Positions 25,063-38,800 of a stretch of 64,000 nt of DNA are shown here, one piece after another. Under the pieces are notes generated by a model. It did not search any database. It saw only the letters and a program-made list of their open reading frames with translations, and was not told where the DNA came from. Position numbers and translations under genes: made by a program. The first letter of the stretch is position 1; every line of letters begins with the position of its first letter. Source of the stretch: a virus; the IMG/VR virus record IMGVR_UViG_3300034190_001539, positions 37,286 to 101,285 of that record; one strand, 5' to 3'.

Positions 25063-26859
25063 TTATCCATTATCGGTGAGTGTAGTTTTTAAAGCGTTGA
25101 AGTCACCACTACCACTTATCTGTGCTTTTAGAGTCTCTACCTGTGAAGATAATTCTTGTATAGCTTTTATCATCGGTGATAGGAATTCATTATATCGTAA
25201 ACTCAACTCAGGATTTGGAATAGCAGTAAAGTTTTCCATTTCCCAATCAGCAGTATCTCTTATATCTTTTTCACTTCCACTTACGCTTGCACTAACAAAC
25301 ATTCTATTTTCAACATATCCTGCAAAGTTGTCTGTGTGGACAGAGGACTTAGCTAATGAGGAAGAAACTTCTTGTGCTATTAAACCATAATGTGGTCTAC
25401 CTTCTGACAACCATTGATACTTTACAGGATTTAAATCATTTATAAAATCTAAACCTAAATCTGAACCACTTATCTGCGTTTTAAGATTTCTATCTGATGT
25501 CTGTATCGTTCCATTTGTAGCTCGAACATCATCCCATCTAAAACTAGAATTACCCAAATCATAAAGATTATCTGTTTGAGGTTGGCAATGACCAAAAACC
25601 TCTATTGCTCTAGTTCCTCTAGGTATTGTGATTTGTTTGTAAAAAGTATTATTGTTCATTGTTCCCAAATGAAAATCATCAGAATCTTCATCATAAACTA
25701 TTTTTGCTCCGTATTGTGGAGCACTTACACTAAAAGTACCTGTTTCGTACCAAGTTATACCACTTCCATTGGTTTCAGCGCCGTCTTGAGCCCGAATGCT
25801 TATCCAATTTTCGTGGTTACTTGTTGTGTCACCTAATCTAAGAACTGTGCCAGCTGAGTTTTTAGTAGTTAAGTGGACATAACCAGGAGTATTAGCTGAA
25901 GAACCATCGCCGCCTACTCCAGGTATTAATTCCACATTTCCACCAGCTGCTTGGCTTAAATAAGAAGCCCCACCTTGTATTCTTACTGAACCACCGGTTC
26001 CAATTGGTGCAGTCTGCCCATTAATTAGAGTAGACACTCCATTATCGGCACCAGAAGCTGAAAGGTGGGTTAATGTTAATTCCGTATCAGCGGCTCTGGG
26101 TCTTAGTTGGTCTCCTAAAAAAGCATTACCAGTTCCTGTCGCAGTAACAGTACTACCAACTATAGCGTTTGCAGCTAGCTGATTTTTACAACTAACAGAA
26201 CCAGAGATTTGAAGTGGATTTGCATTGCTAGTGTCATAATAAAATATTTGATAAGCATCCTTTACATCATCGTAACCGATAGACAATTTATTAACACTAC
26301 CACTAACCCATTTTACATAACCATCACCAAATTGTTCATCCCACATCAAAGAACTTCTCATTCTTCCTTGTGGTGCCATTTTGAAAGATTGTGCTACTGT
26401 TACACCGTTAGCTATAACATCTCCTGATAAGTAATTGGTAGGGTCATTAGTATCATCAGATAATTTAAAATTTTCTGTATATATTGGTATACCCTCTGGC
26501 AAACCTAAAACACTGCAAACTTTTGAACCCCAAAATGTGTAAGATTTAAGACCACCATTTGTAGTGGTTTCTGTATCAGTAAAAGTTATACTACCTGTAT
26601 GTGGTTCTGTAAAGGAGGCTGAGATATAGTCTATACCCATAGTTCCTGCATTAGAGTTTGCATAAAATTTAGAAGCATGCATGCTGACAGCTTCTTCACT
26701 TTGAATATAAGGACTACCCACTGGTATAATATTTATCCTATCAACTATATTTGAAGAACTTATTTGTAAATCAGCATCCGTAGCGAATGATGATGTATAG
26801 TAACTATATTGATCTCCATCTCCTGTTTCTATATTTACTTTAAATGGATAATTTGCCAT
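25063..26859 (-). CDS. Tail fibre with C-terminal S74 self-cleaving chaperone domain
   Basis: A 598-residue fibre-type protein. The N-terminal 430 residues are Ser/Thr/Gly-rich and beta-repetitive. From about residue 452 comes the intramolecular chaperone of endosialidase (peptidase S74): TSDRNLKTQISG, with the expected Ser-Asp cleavage pair near 453-454, then DFINDLNPVKYQW and GLIAQEVSSSLAKSSV, and a C-terminal coiled coil (MIKAIQELSSQVETLKAQIS). In this family the domain trimerises the fibre and then cuts itself off. AGGAG precedes the ATG. It directly follows the 4103-residue fibre gene and is probably co-expressed; it may form the tip or a side fibre. Which protein it joins cannot be seen. 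Confidence 0.88.
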   Translation of the reverse strand: MANYPFKVNIETGDGDQYSYYTSSFATDADLQISSSNIVDRINIIPVGSPYIQSEEAVSMHASKFYANSNAGTMGIDYISASFTEPHTGSITFTDTETTTNGGLKSYTFWGSKVCSVLGLPEGIPIYTENFKLSDDTNDPTNYLSGDVIANGVTVAQSFKMAPQGRMRSSLMWDEQFGDGYVKWVSGSVNKLSIGYDDVKDAYQIFYYDTSNANPLQISGSVSCKNQLAANAIVGSTVTATGTGNAFLGDQLRPRAADTELTLTHLSASGADNGVSTLINGQTAPIGTGGSVRIQGGASYLSQAAGGNVELIPGVGGDGSSANTPGYVHLTTKNSAGTVLRLGDTTSNHENWISIRAQDGAETNGSGITWYETGTFSVSAPQYGAKIVYDEDSDDFHLGTMNNNTFYKQITIPRGTRAIEVFGHCQPQTDNLYDLGNSSFRWDDVRATNGTIQTSDRNLKTQISGSDLGLDFINDLNPVKYQWLSEGRPHYGLIAQEVSSSLAKSSVHTDNFAGYVENRMFVSASVSGSEKDIRDTADWEMENFTAIPNPELSLRYNEFLSPMIKAIQELSSQVETLKAQISGSGDFNALKTTLTDNG

Positions 26860-26883
26860 TTTATTTTACTCCTATTATTAACC

Positions 26884-29800
26884 TTATGTTGTGATATTAC
26901 CTGGTACTGGTGCTTTTGAAGGATCGAATTGAGTAGAGCCACCAGCCGGTGGTGCTATAGTACCACCAGCATTGAATGAAAATTTACCTACCGAAGTTAC
27001 TGTAGTGTGTACTTCATTTCCATATCCTCTAATTGATACGCCTGGTTCTATTTTTATTCCACGCTTTGCATTATTAGAATTTGAATCAATACTACCTGAT
27101 GCTATAGAAAATGTTGCAATATTACCACCAGTTGCTGTAACAGCACCTGACATTGATACATTACCACTAGCATCCACATTAAAATTATCTGTTACGACAA
27201 CTATTTTTCCACTTACGGATTGAATATATCCTGCGTTAGTACCACCATTTTTGATTAAAACATCCCCATCAGCATCTACAAAGAATCCTTTTTCTGTACT
27301 TGCCGTATCTGTAACACTATCTACTGTTCCTAATTTAAGTGATGTCTGTGTAAGCTTAAAGTTTGTTGAACCTAATGAAAAAACTTCAGATTTAATATTA
27401 AGTACTGGATTTGCGTCTGAAGCAAAGATTATTGCATTATCACCGGAATCATCACTTATTTCAAATTTAGGAATGTCATCGTCTATACCAAGAACAAAAC
27501 CAATTTGGTCATTATCAAATGCATTAAAAGGATCATCAAAATGTGCACCACCAGCTATGAAACTATCAGTACCACCCGCTATCTTTACCTTATTACCTAA
27601 AGACATTGAAGCTTGTGTTGCAGATATTCCAATACCAGAAGCTACGCTTGTTGATTCTATTGAGCCAGACTTTATCGTAAATCCACCTATTGTACCTTCT
27701 ACAGCATTTACTTTTCTAACTATCACATCTCCATCAGTTTTTATGTGAAATTTAGATGAACTTACTTCAAAACCAGTACCAGTATCAAATTTTAAAAAGG
27801 CAGTAGAACTACCTACTCTAAATACACTTCTACTTCCATCGTCTCTTGTACCAAGTATTATAGGTATAGAAGTATTTGATTCTAACGCTACACCACCGCC
27901 TACATTATTACCTATGAGTATACCAAGAGCGTCATCACCATCTATTTGTAGATTACCAGAATTAGCATCTATTCTTATTCTTTCTGTAGATGATTGATTA
28001 AAATTTATATTAGAATCACCGATTGACCAACCACCTACTTTTAATACATTACTTTCATACTTAAAATTACTTCCAATAGACATTCTGTTGCCAGGTCCAT
28101 CAATAAAAGTTCTATTACTTTGACCAAAGTTATGTGTACCAGTTCCTAATGAAAGAACACCACTACCACTTAATATTGCATTTGGTACATTTGAAGTTTG
28201 TTTTGAAGATGATATAACCCCACCACCAATAGTCCAACCACCAGCAGTTAATGTATCGTCTACATAAGAAAATGTCGAACCTACATAAAATACAGGTTTA
28301 GTAGAAGCACTAACGAAGAACAATCCATCGGTTGGTGTACCAGTTGCTGTTGTAGCACCAGTTCCGAGTGCGATTGAAGCGTTATTACCATTTATATCCG
28401 CTACAGTTCCACTACTTAATCTACCAGGTATTAATTCCCAACCAGCTAATTTAGCTTTATTTGCTGTTATTAATACCGAAGCACTATCTTGACTTCCCGA
28501 TACTTGACCTGTTCCACTAAATACTGCAAATCCATATGGTGAATCTACTGTTCCGTCATTTAGTGGTAATTTTCCTAATACTAATTTTGGTTCTCCATAA
28601 TCTATACTACCAGTCCAAATTGTTAGGGATTGACTAAAAGCACTAAGAGCCACACTACCACCAGCATTGTCACTCTTTATTGTTCCTGGCATCAAATCCC
28701 AACCAGCAATCATATTTTGACCTTGACCAAGTTCTGCTATTAGATTTCCATCAGCAGTTCCACCACCATTAAATATTTTTAATCCATAAACACTACCACC
28801 ATCAACTTCACCTAAGTATATTCTATCATTACTTCCATCGTTAATTGTAATTCTTTTTGCAGCTGCACTTATTGTTATTATATCAGATGGACTTGTTATA
28901 GCTGCTGTTGATATTGTCCATCCAGCGATTGTATTTCCACCCTCACCTAATTCTACAAGTATATCACTATCGGCTGTACCAGTTCCATCAAATATTTTTA
29001 GTCCATAAACAGTACCATCATCAACCTCACCCAAATGAATCATCTCAGTACCATTGGTTTTAGAGATAGTAATTCTCTCAGTAGCAGCGTCTATATTTAT
29101 TGTATTGCCAGAACTACTTATAGCAGTTGCTCCTATTCCCCAACCACCGATATTACCTGTTTTAGCATTTATAGCACCCTCTAAGTAAACAGAACCTGAT
29201 GCCCATAATCCAAAATTACTATTATCTCCAGAATCTCCGTCTTTATCTAAACTACCAAATCTAGGAGAAGTTATTCCAGCTAAATTACCAAGCCTCACTA
29301 CAGCAGAACCACTATTTGAGTTTACATCTATAAAAGGGCTATTAGGTGAAGAAGCATCAATAGCTACTGTACCACCATTTATTCTGGCAGCCGTTGAACC
29401 AACATTTATATTATCTAAATCTCCTATTACATTGTCCACATTGTATGTATCAAAATCTCCACTTGTAGTTTTACTTCCAGCTATTTGAAATTGTACAGCA
29501 TTTATATTTCCAGCATCATTCGCATCTTTGAAAAGTAAAATATCATTGTCGCTGAATGTAGCAGATTTAGTATTATCAAATGTAACAGTACCACCACTTT
29601 GAGAAGAGCCTGATACGACACCACTATCTGATACGAATAAAATACCATTAGTTGCTTTGACAATATCTTTTTGGAATATATGTGTTCTTAAAGTATTTCT
29701 TACTACTATATTATCTACCTCTAACAATGTTCCATTGGAAGCATTATCTTGTATTCTAAATCCATCACCAGTTATACCTGATATAAAAGTTGAAGTTCCT

Positions 29801-32800
29801 AAAGTTTTTGTGTCAGCAAATGTAACATCACCAGTTACGGCTAATGTACTTCCATCAAAAGTAAGATTAGCTTCAGCGTTCATAGCGTCTGTACCAGTAG
29901 CAGTTACAACCCTATTGTTTGAACCATTTGCCATAAAGTCTGAGACATCTACTGAAATTGCATCTGCGGCAACATCAATTCCTGTTCCAGCACCTACTGC
30001 GAGAGTTCTATTAGCTGCTATAGTTCCACCGCCTGTTAAACCATCGCCTGATATAACCGATACTGCTGAGTGGTCAATGTGTTCATTAGCAACAAATCCA
30101 CTTAAATTATCGTGTACGATTTCACTATCTGTAGTTGTTATTTCATTAGCGTTAGCAGTTATACCTGTTCCGCCAACTACATTTATTGTTCTATTTGCAG
30201 CTATTGTTCCACCGCCGGTTAATCCGGCACCTGCTATAACACTTACTGAACTATGGTCTATATGTTCATTTGATACAAATCCACTTAAATTATCGTGAAC
30301 GATCTCACCATCTGTGGTTGTTATTTCATTAGCGCCGACAGTTATACCTGTTCCACCTATAACATTTAAAACTGAGTTGGTGGCAGTCATACCAGCTCCA
30401 GCTAATAAGGTTGCTACATCAGCAAATGCTTCTTTTTTAAGAGTACCAGTTGCCCCACCATCTAAAAATAATACATAATCCCCATTTGCTAAAGTTTCTT
30501 CACCAGCCTCAGACAAATCAACATCTATCTGATTTGCTTGGACATCTACAAAATTACCAGCTATAGCATTTACTGTAATCGAACCACCTAATGTTACAGT
30601 ACCCCCACCAGTCAAACCTGTTCCAGCAGTTACTGTCACAGCATCTTCTGCTAATCGACTAATTGGTATTTCATCATTATCAATTTCAGCAACTATTGCT
30701 GCGGCTAATTCATCTGATATACCACTAGCTTCAAGCCTACCAAACGAACCTGTTGAGGTTGATGAACCACTTATTGCATGTCCAGTTCCCACGAACTCAA
30801 TTCCTGTTCCTGTGCTATCATTTCTGATTTTTAATGCTGTTGTACCAGTAGCACTTGCATGGTCATTTACTATTTCAACCAGATTCCTTGTACCTGTGTC
30901 TGAACTATTTGAACCAAAATACGCTATTCTTCCAGTTGTTAAACTATCTGCTCCATCTACCATTAAAACAGAACCACCAGTATTAGCTGGAGTTGGAATA
31001 TAAATAGTTGAGTTTGAAGTTGCTTCTGAATCTATGTAAAGTGCAGCATTATTACCATCCTGATCTATTTCCAATCCATACTGACCTTGATCCTGTTCAA
31101 TTTTTATTCCAGATTCTGCTCCAGTTGCATTATGGACAACCAATGTTGCTTCAGCTGAAGCCAACGATGCCCCAATTCCTGCTCTTTTTGTAGCGTTTAC
31201 CATACCAAACGAACCGGTTGAAGCAGCTGAACCACTTATTATATTACCTGTTAAATTTAAAAGTTCTGTATTATTTACATCGAAGTGTATTTCGTTTGCT
31301 GTTTCAAAATCTATTTTAGTTTGAGCATCTTCACCAATAACTAAATCAGTTTTATAGATAGATTCAATAGTTGTTTGAGCTGCTGTGATAGCAATATCAT
31401 TTGCGTTTGCAGTAATTCCATCCCCACCAATTACATTTATTGTTCGATTAGCTGCTATTGTTCCACCACCAGTCAATCCAGTACCAGCTACAACTGATAC
31501 AGATGAATGGTCTATATGTTCATTAGCAACAAATCCACTTAGATTGTCATGAACTATTTCTGAATCGTTTGTTGTTATGTCATTTGCGTTTGCCGTAATA
31601 CCAGTTCCACCAACTACATTGATAGTTCTGTTAGCTGCGATTGTTCCACCGCCAGTTAATCCGGCACCTGCTATAACACTTACTGAACTATGGTCTATGT
31701 GCTCGTTTGCAACAAATCCACTTAAATTATCGTGAACAATCGCTGAATCATCAGTTGTAACCTCATTAGCTCCTACACTAATACCAGTTCCACCTATAAC
31801 ATTTAAAACCGAATTAGTAGCCGTCATACCAGCTCCAGCTAATAGTGTAGCTACATCAGCAAATGCTTCCTTTTTCAAAGTACCAGTAGCACCACCATCT
31901 AAGAAAAGAACATAATCACCATTTGCTAAGGTTTCTTCGCCAGCTTCTGATAAATCTACATCTATCTGATTTGCTTGAACATCTACAAAATTTCCAGCTA
32001 TAGCATTGACTGTGATTGAGCCACCTAATGTTACAGTACCCCCACCAGTCAAACCTGTTCCAGCAGTAACAGTAACTGCATCCTCTGCTAACTTAGCTAT
32101 TGGGATTTCGTCATCATCTATTTCAGCAACTATCGCTGCGGCTAATCCATCTGATATACCACTAGCTTCAATTCTACCAAATGAGCCTGTAGAAGCAGCT
32201 GAACCGCTTACTATATCGCCTGTTAAGTTTAATAATTCTTTATTGTTTACATCAAAATGTATTTCGTTTGCTGTTTCAAAATCTATCTTAGTTTGGGAAT
32301 CTTCTCCAATTACTAAGTCTGCTTTGTATATAGACTCTATTGTAGTCTGAGCTGCTGTAATAGCAATATCGTTGGCATTTGCAGTTATACCATCTCCACC
32401 AACGACATTAATAGTTCTTGTTGAGGCTATTGTTCCACCGCCTGTTAAACCATCACCAGCAGTTATAGAAACTCCACTGTGGTCTATGTGTTCGTTTGCT
32501 ACAAAACCACTTAAATTATCGTGTACGATTTCTGAATCATTAGTTGTTATATCATTTGAATTTGCAGTAATACCTGTACCACCAACTACATTTATTGTTC
32601 TATTTGCAGCTATTGTACCGCCACCTGTTAAACCAGCACCTGCTGTGATTGAAACAGATGAATGGTCTATGTGTTCGTTTGCTACGAATCCACTTAAATC
32701 ATCGTGAACTATTTCTGAATCGTTTGTTGCTATATCGTTTGCGTTTGCCGTAATACCAGTTCCACCAACTACATTAAAAGTTCTATCACTAGCTAATGTA

Positions 32801-35800
32801 CCACCGCCTGTTAAACCAGCTCCAGCAGTTAATGTCCTACCTTGTAATGTATCTACATTACCTTCTTCGGTTGTTACTCTAGTAGCTAATGATGATGAAA
32901 CAGCAGTGAACGAACCACTAATATTTGAGGCTAATGTCGAATCTGAAAAGTCTACTGCTAAATTTTCTGAACCTTCATCTTTAAGTCCAGTCCCTGCAAA
33001 GTCACTAACATCTACTCCTATATTTTCTGAACCAAGGTCTTGTAAACCATCTCCTACAAAATCACTTACATCTACATTTAATGTTACTGAACCACCTAAT
33101 GTTACAGAACCACCAGTTTTTAAACCATCACCAGCAGTTATTGTTACAGCATCCTCTGCTAGTTTTGCTATCGGAATTTCATCATCATCAATTTCTGCTA
33201 CAATCGCTGCGGCTAATCCATCCGATATACCGCTAGCTTCTATTCTTCCAAATGAACCAGTCGAAGCAGCTGAGCCACTTACTATGTCGCCAGTTAAATT
33301 TAATAATTCTTTATTGTTTACATCGAAGTGTATTTCGTTTGCTGTTTCAAAATCTATTTTAGTTTGAGCATCTTCACCTATAACCAAATCAGCTTTATAA
33401 ATGGATTCAATAGTTGTCTGAGCTGCTGTGATAGCAATATCATTTGCGTTTGCAGTAATTCCATCCCCACCCACAACGTTAATAGTTCTGTTAGCCGCTA
33501 TAGTACCGCCACCTGTTAAACCAGCACCTGCTGTGACTGATACACTACTATGGTCTATATGCTCATTTGCTACGAACCCACTTAAATCATCGTGTACTAT
33601 TTCAGAATCGTTTGTTGCTATGTCATTTGCGTTTGCAGTAATACCAGTTCCGCCAACCACATTAAAAGTTCTATCGGAAGCTAATGTTCCACCGCCAGTT
33701 AAACCTGCACCAGCAGTCAATGTTCTACCTTGTAATGTGTCTACATTACCTTCTTCGGTTGTGACTCTACTAGCTAATGAGGATGATAAAGCAGTAGAAG
33801 AACCAGTGACATTTGAGGCTAATGTGGAATCCGAAAAATCGACATTGAAAGTTCTACTAGCTGCTATAGTACCACCACCACTTAAACCAGTACCAGCAGT
33901 CAATGTTACTCCACTATGGTCTATGTGTTCGTTTGCTACGAAGCCACTTAAATTATCGTGTACAATCTCACTATCTGTGGTTGTAATCTCATTAGCATTA
34001 GCAGTTATTCCAGTCCCACCAACAACGTTTAGTGTGACTGCGCCAGTATCACCACCACCTGTTAAACCATCACCAGCAGTTACACTCGTAATGTCTCCCT
34101 CACTAACTTGAAGTCTAGATGAAATAGAAGCTGAAAAGTCTGTTAGGTTGGTTGATGCTCCACCAAATCCAGCAACATTAACTGCGCCAAATGAACCTGT
34201 AGAAGCAGCTGAACCACTTATTATATCACCAGTTAAGTTAAGAAGTTCTGTGTTGTTTACATCAAAGTGTATTTCGTTTGCTGTTTCAAAGTCTATCTGA
34301 GTTTGAGAATCTTCACCAATTACTAAGTCTGCTTTATAAATTGATTCAATAGTTGTTTGAGCTGCTGTAATGGCTATATCATTGGCATTAGCCGTAATTC
34401 CATCACCACCAACTACATTTATTGTTCTATTTGCAGCTATAGTTCCACCACCAGTCAATCCAGCACCAGCCGTAACTGATACAGATGAGTGATCGATATG
34501 CTCATTAGCAACGAACCCACTTAAATTATCGTGTACGATTTCAGAATCGTTTGTAGCAATATCATTTGCATTTGCTGTAATACCAGTTCCGCCAACTACG
34601 TTAAAAGTTCTATCAGAAGCTAATGTTCCACCGCCTGTTAAACCAGCACCAGCAGTTAAAGTTAATGATTGAAAAGAACCACTAATATCATCACCAGCAT
34701 CAGAACCAAATGATGAATTCCAAACACCATTGGATATTGTTGTACCATCTATTGCACTATTTATTGTACTTCCTGCTATGATATGTACGTGATTTCCTTT
34801 AGCAAACTCTCCAACATTTCCATCACTAGCAGTAGTTCCTATCGCTTCGGGATCGGCTGTGTAAGCCTGTAAGGCTGGAGCACCTAATGTTCCAGCAACT
34901 TGACTATCGTTTGTAAAACTTTCTCTGTTTATAGCAGTTCCAAAATTAGCTACTCCACTACCACCTCTAATCTCAATACCAGCTCCAGTCATTTTAATAA
35001 AACTATCTTCTGAGTTGTATATTAATAAACCTTGTGGTGTTAATTCTACTTTTCTCGTATTACTACGAACAGAAAAATTATCGAATGTTATTTCAGTTTC
35101 AGGATTCTCTGCGGTTGTACTTCCAACTACTGTTTTGGTAAATGTTTTCTTACCTAAACCTGTATTTACAGTTCCCTTATTACCTGCAAAAAGTGGTTTT
35201 TCTACAGTAAAACCAGTATCATCATTAATACTTCCTGTTAATACAAGCTTTATATAAACGGCAGCTTCTGGTAATTCAGCCGAAGCACCAAAACTATTGT
35301 ATTGTCCACTTCCTAAAAAGTATTCACCATAACCATTTGAAGCAGTATATTCATTTTCAGGTAAAAATGGAATCCAACCATTACCGCCTGAAGCACTATA
35401 TTCTGCTCTAAAATATTGTGGGCCTAATGCCCTATCTTTTCCAATTTTATTAAATGATGAACTAAATCTAGCAACCGAACTAAAACTTATAGTATCACCA
35501 GCTGCAAAAGATTCTGTCATAATGTTTTCTAATAGGTACTGATTACTTCCTGTATAATTAACTGCTCCGCTTGGTACAACAATGTCTAAAGTATTGTCTC
35601 CACTTACTGCTTGATCGTCACCTGAATAACCACTCCTATCGGTTAATGAAACAAAAACAGCATCGGTTGTAGAGAAAGACCAACTGGTAATATTAGAACC
35701 AGACCTTACATTTCTACCAGCTGCTATTGTTTGATCTTCAAAACTTTTATTTCCTATATATTGTTGTCCACCACCTATTGTTTGAAATGAACCTGATTTT

Positions 35801-38800
35801 ATAGATACTCTTTCAACACCAAGATTATCCTTTACATTTAGCCCATGCGTAACACTACTCAATTCAACTGTTTCTTCTTCGTTTATAAGTTTATCAGATT
35901 CTATATTAAATCCACCTATTTTTCCACCACTAAATAAAACTTGTGAGCCTGTAATTTCTCCAGTACTTTTTAATATTAATTTATCGTTTGATGAATTTAT
36001 TTGAGTTTGTGCTATTTCAAATCCACCAATAGTACCTGTTCCTGTAACATCAATATTTCCATCAAATAATGCTGATGAGCCTGTTATATCTCCATTTTCT
36101 TTAATATTAAATTTTGAAGTACTAATAAACATATGTTCATCTAATGGTAATCCACCTGTCTTTGGGCTACCACTTATGAATATATTAGCACTATGAAATG
36201 AATGACTATCGGTAGTAAACCCTCCGATTAAACCAGCGCTAGCAGTAATTGTACCAATAAATGTGGCACCACTTGCTATAAGAATACCATCTTTGTCAAC
36301 TGTAAAGTTTGGTCCGAATTTAACATAAGCATTATCAGGGTTTTCAACTGTTGGTGAAAAATCTATATAGTACTCATCTTTTAAAGATAAATTACTCTCA
36401 CCAGTGTCGGTGCCTGGACCTTGGTCTGATTTAAATATAGTAGAGTTGTTAGCATCCATTGTAATATTACTACCACTAATTCTACCATTATCTATTGTAA
36501 AGTTTCCAATATTACCACCCTCAGCAGTTATAATACCACTCATAGTAACATTACCTTCTGGTGTTAGATGAAAATTAGAAGAACTTATTTCTATATTACC
36601 CTCAGAACCACTAACAAATTGTCCAGCACCACCTAAGAAAAATTTAGATGAACTCATAATCAAATCAGTTCCATCAAATTGTATTCTACTACCAGTTGGT
36701 TGTCCTACACTAAAAATTTCGTTTTTACTATCTACGTGAAATTTAGATGAACTTATTTCTATATTACCGCTAGAACCACTTAAAAATTGTAAACCCTCTC
36801 TACCGACAAAGAAAGCATCTGCTTGTACATCAAATACGCTTGGGCTAGTTCTAAATTTTAAAGAACCACTTTCTCCAACTAATTCTAAACCAACACCTTT
36901 GTAATTATCCCCACTGTCTGGCAATACAGAACCACTATAAATCATAAATCCATAAGAGCCAGATTGTGCTGATGCTGATACAAATCCTTGGTAGCCTATA
37001 GAACGAATGAAACCAGATCCTTCAGCACCATCTTTACCAGTTTCAGGTAGTTTTGAATCAACACCACCAAAGTGAATACCACTTCCAGTAGTGTCTCCAC
37101 CTAAGAACATATCACCACTTTGAATATTATCATTACCACTTATTACTATGTTAGCACCAGTAAATACAGAGCCAGTTGTGAAAGCAATCTCATCTGCAAT
37201 ATTATTATTTATATCATAAAACTCAGTTAAAAACTCTAAAGTCTCAGGTCTTTTATGTTGTAATGGAGCAGGAAGTTCTTGTTTAAATTGAATAAACGAT
37301 GGTGAGAATCCTGTATCCGATGATGGTCTAATAGATACATCTGATATATTCCACTTTCCTGATATAACTCTAAACTGAACATTACCATCTCCAGTTAAAT
37401 CAGAGTTGAAATTATGAGTTACTGTTCTAAAATCTTTTTGACTATCTTCATCCGATTCTATTTCTAAAACTCCCAATCTTTTTCCATATTGAGGTGGCTC
37501 TGCTATTTGTTTATTCGTAACATCATCAGTAAATAAATTTATTGCTTTAGTCATTGAAGAACCTGATACATATAATAACATCAATGCTCTACTATCAGTT
37601 CCTTTTTCTGCTCTAGCCTTAAAAGATAAAGTATAATCTATACCAGTTGTTAAATCAAATTTGTATTTGTCTTTTAATTGAAATTTTATTTGGTCTGTGA
37701 ATGTCGATATACTTCCTGATAGCATAACAGAATCCAACATCGAATCATTATCAAAAGAAGCTGTAGTAGTTGCTGTCGGACCTGACAATCCATTTGTGCT
37801 ACCCGACACAACCCAATATGTATCTTTATCTGTTTCGGATACGAAGTAACCTGTTCGTTCTCCGATGCCTACTGAATCAGAGTTTACCAATAACTCAGGA
37901 GATTCTAACGGAACTTCTGCTAGTAATTTAAAATCATCAAAAGCTCCCTCAGCTCTTACATAAACTTTTGCTTTGAATACATCACCTGAAAAAGTTCTCA
38001 TATTACCTAACCTAATGTCGGCATAAGAAACTATATTCTTTAAACTATAAGAAGCGCTAGGTTCTACTTCGTAAAATATTTGAGCATTTGCCCGTACAGG
38101 TAATACTATGTATTCTCCCTCTCTGTTTTGTTTTGTAAAAGGTGTACTTACATATGCTGTTCTACTGTTTTCTAATTGTGCGATAGATCCTGTGTAATGT
38201 GTTGGATGATTTCTATCTTTCGTATCGGTTACTATCTGAAAAGAAACATCACTAGCACGACCTAATCCAACATCTTCTAAAGTTCTATCATTATAAATAG
38301 AAGAAGTAATATCAGAAAATAAAATATCACCACCTATTTGAGTAGTATCAAATTTGTGGTCTCCGCCGGTTATTGTAAAACTATATGGATATTCAATAGG
38401 AGAATTTCTACGTTTTATTCTTTTAGATCTTTTAGTTCTACTATCACCCCTAACACTTTGTTTTTTAGTAGATCGTTTATTTAATTCTTTATCTGCCTTA
38501 TCACCCTTTACATCACCTTTTGGAGGACCTTCTCTTTTTACATCTCTCTGTTCTTTTATTCCAGCACCCTTTGCTAAAAGTTCATCTTCTCCACTTGTAA
38601 ATGGTCTGAATTCAAATCCTGATGCTGGTCTACCCTCAATTTGAAATATTGAAGATGATGCTATAGGAGAACCACCTTCTCTTTCTAAAGTACCAAATCT
38701 TTGTTCTATAGCTCTTAGTTGTGGAGAAGCATAAAATTTTATAGGTTGTATGTTTATTTCTGCTGGATTTATAATAACTTCACGAGTAAGTCTTATATTG

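Noticed and set aside
29657-34111. Plus-strand frames of 110-230 codons rich in Pro, Val and Ala within the giant fibre
   Set aside because: They mirror the GLTGGG repeat of the fibre in antisense and lack ribosome sites.
30000-34670. Regular repeats that could suggest a CRISPR or other array
   Set aside because: Repeats are long, in frame and part of one intact coding sequence; there are no short palindromic repeats with unique spacers and no cas genes.
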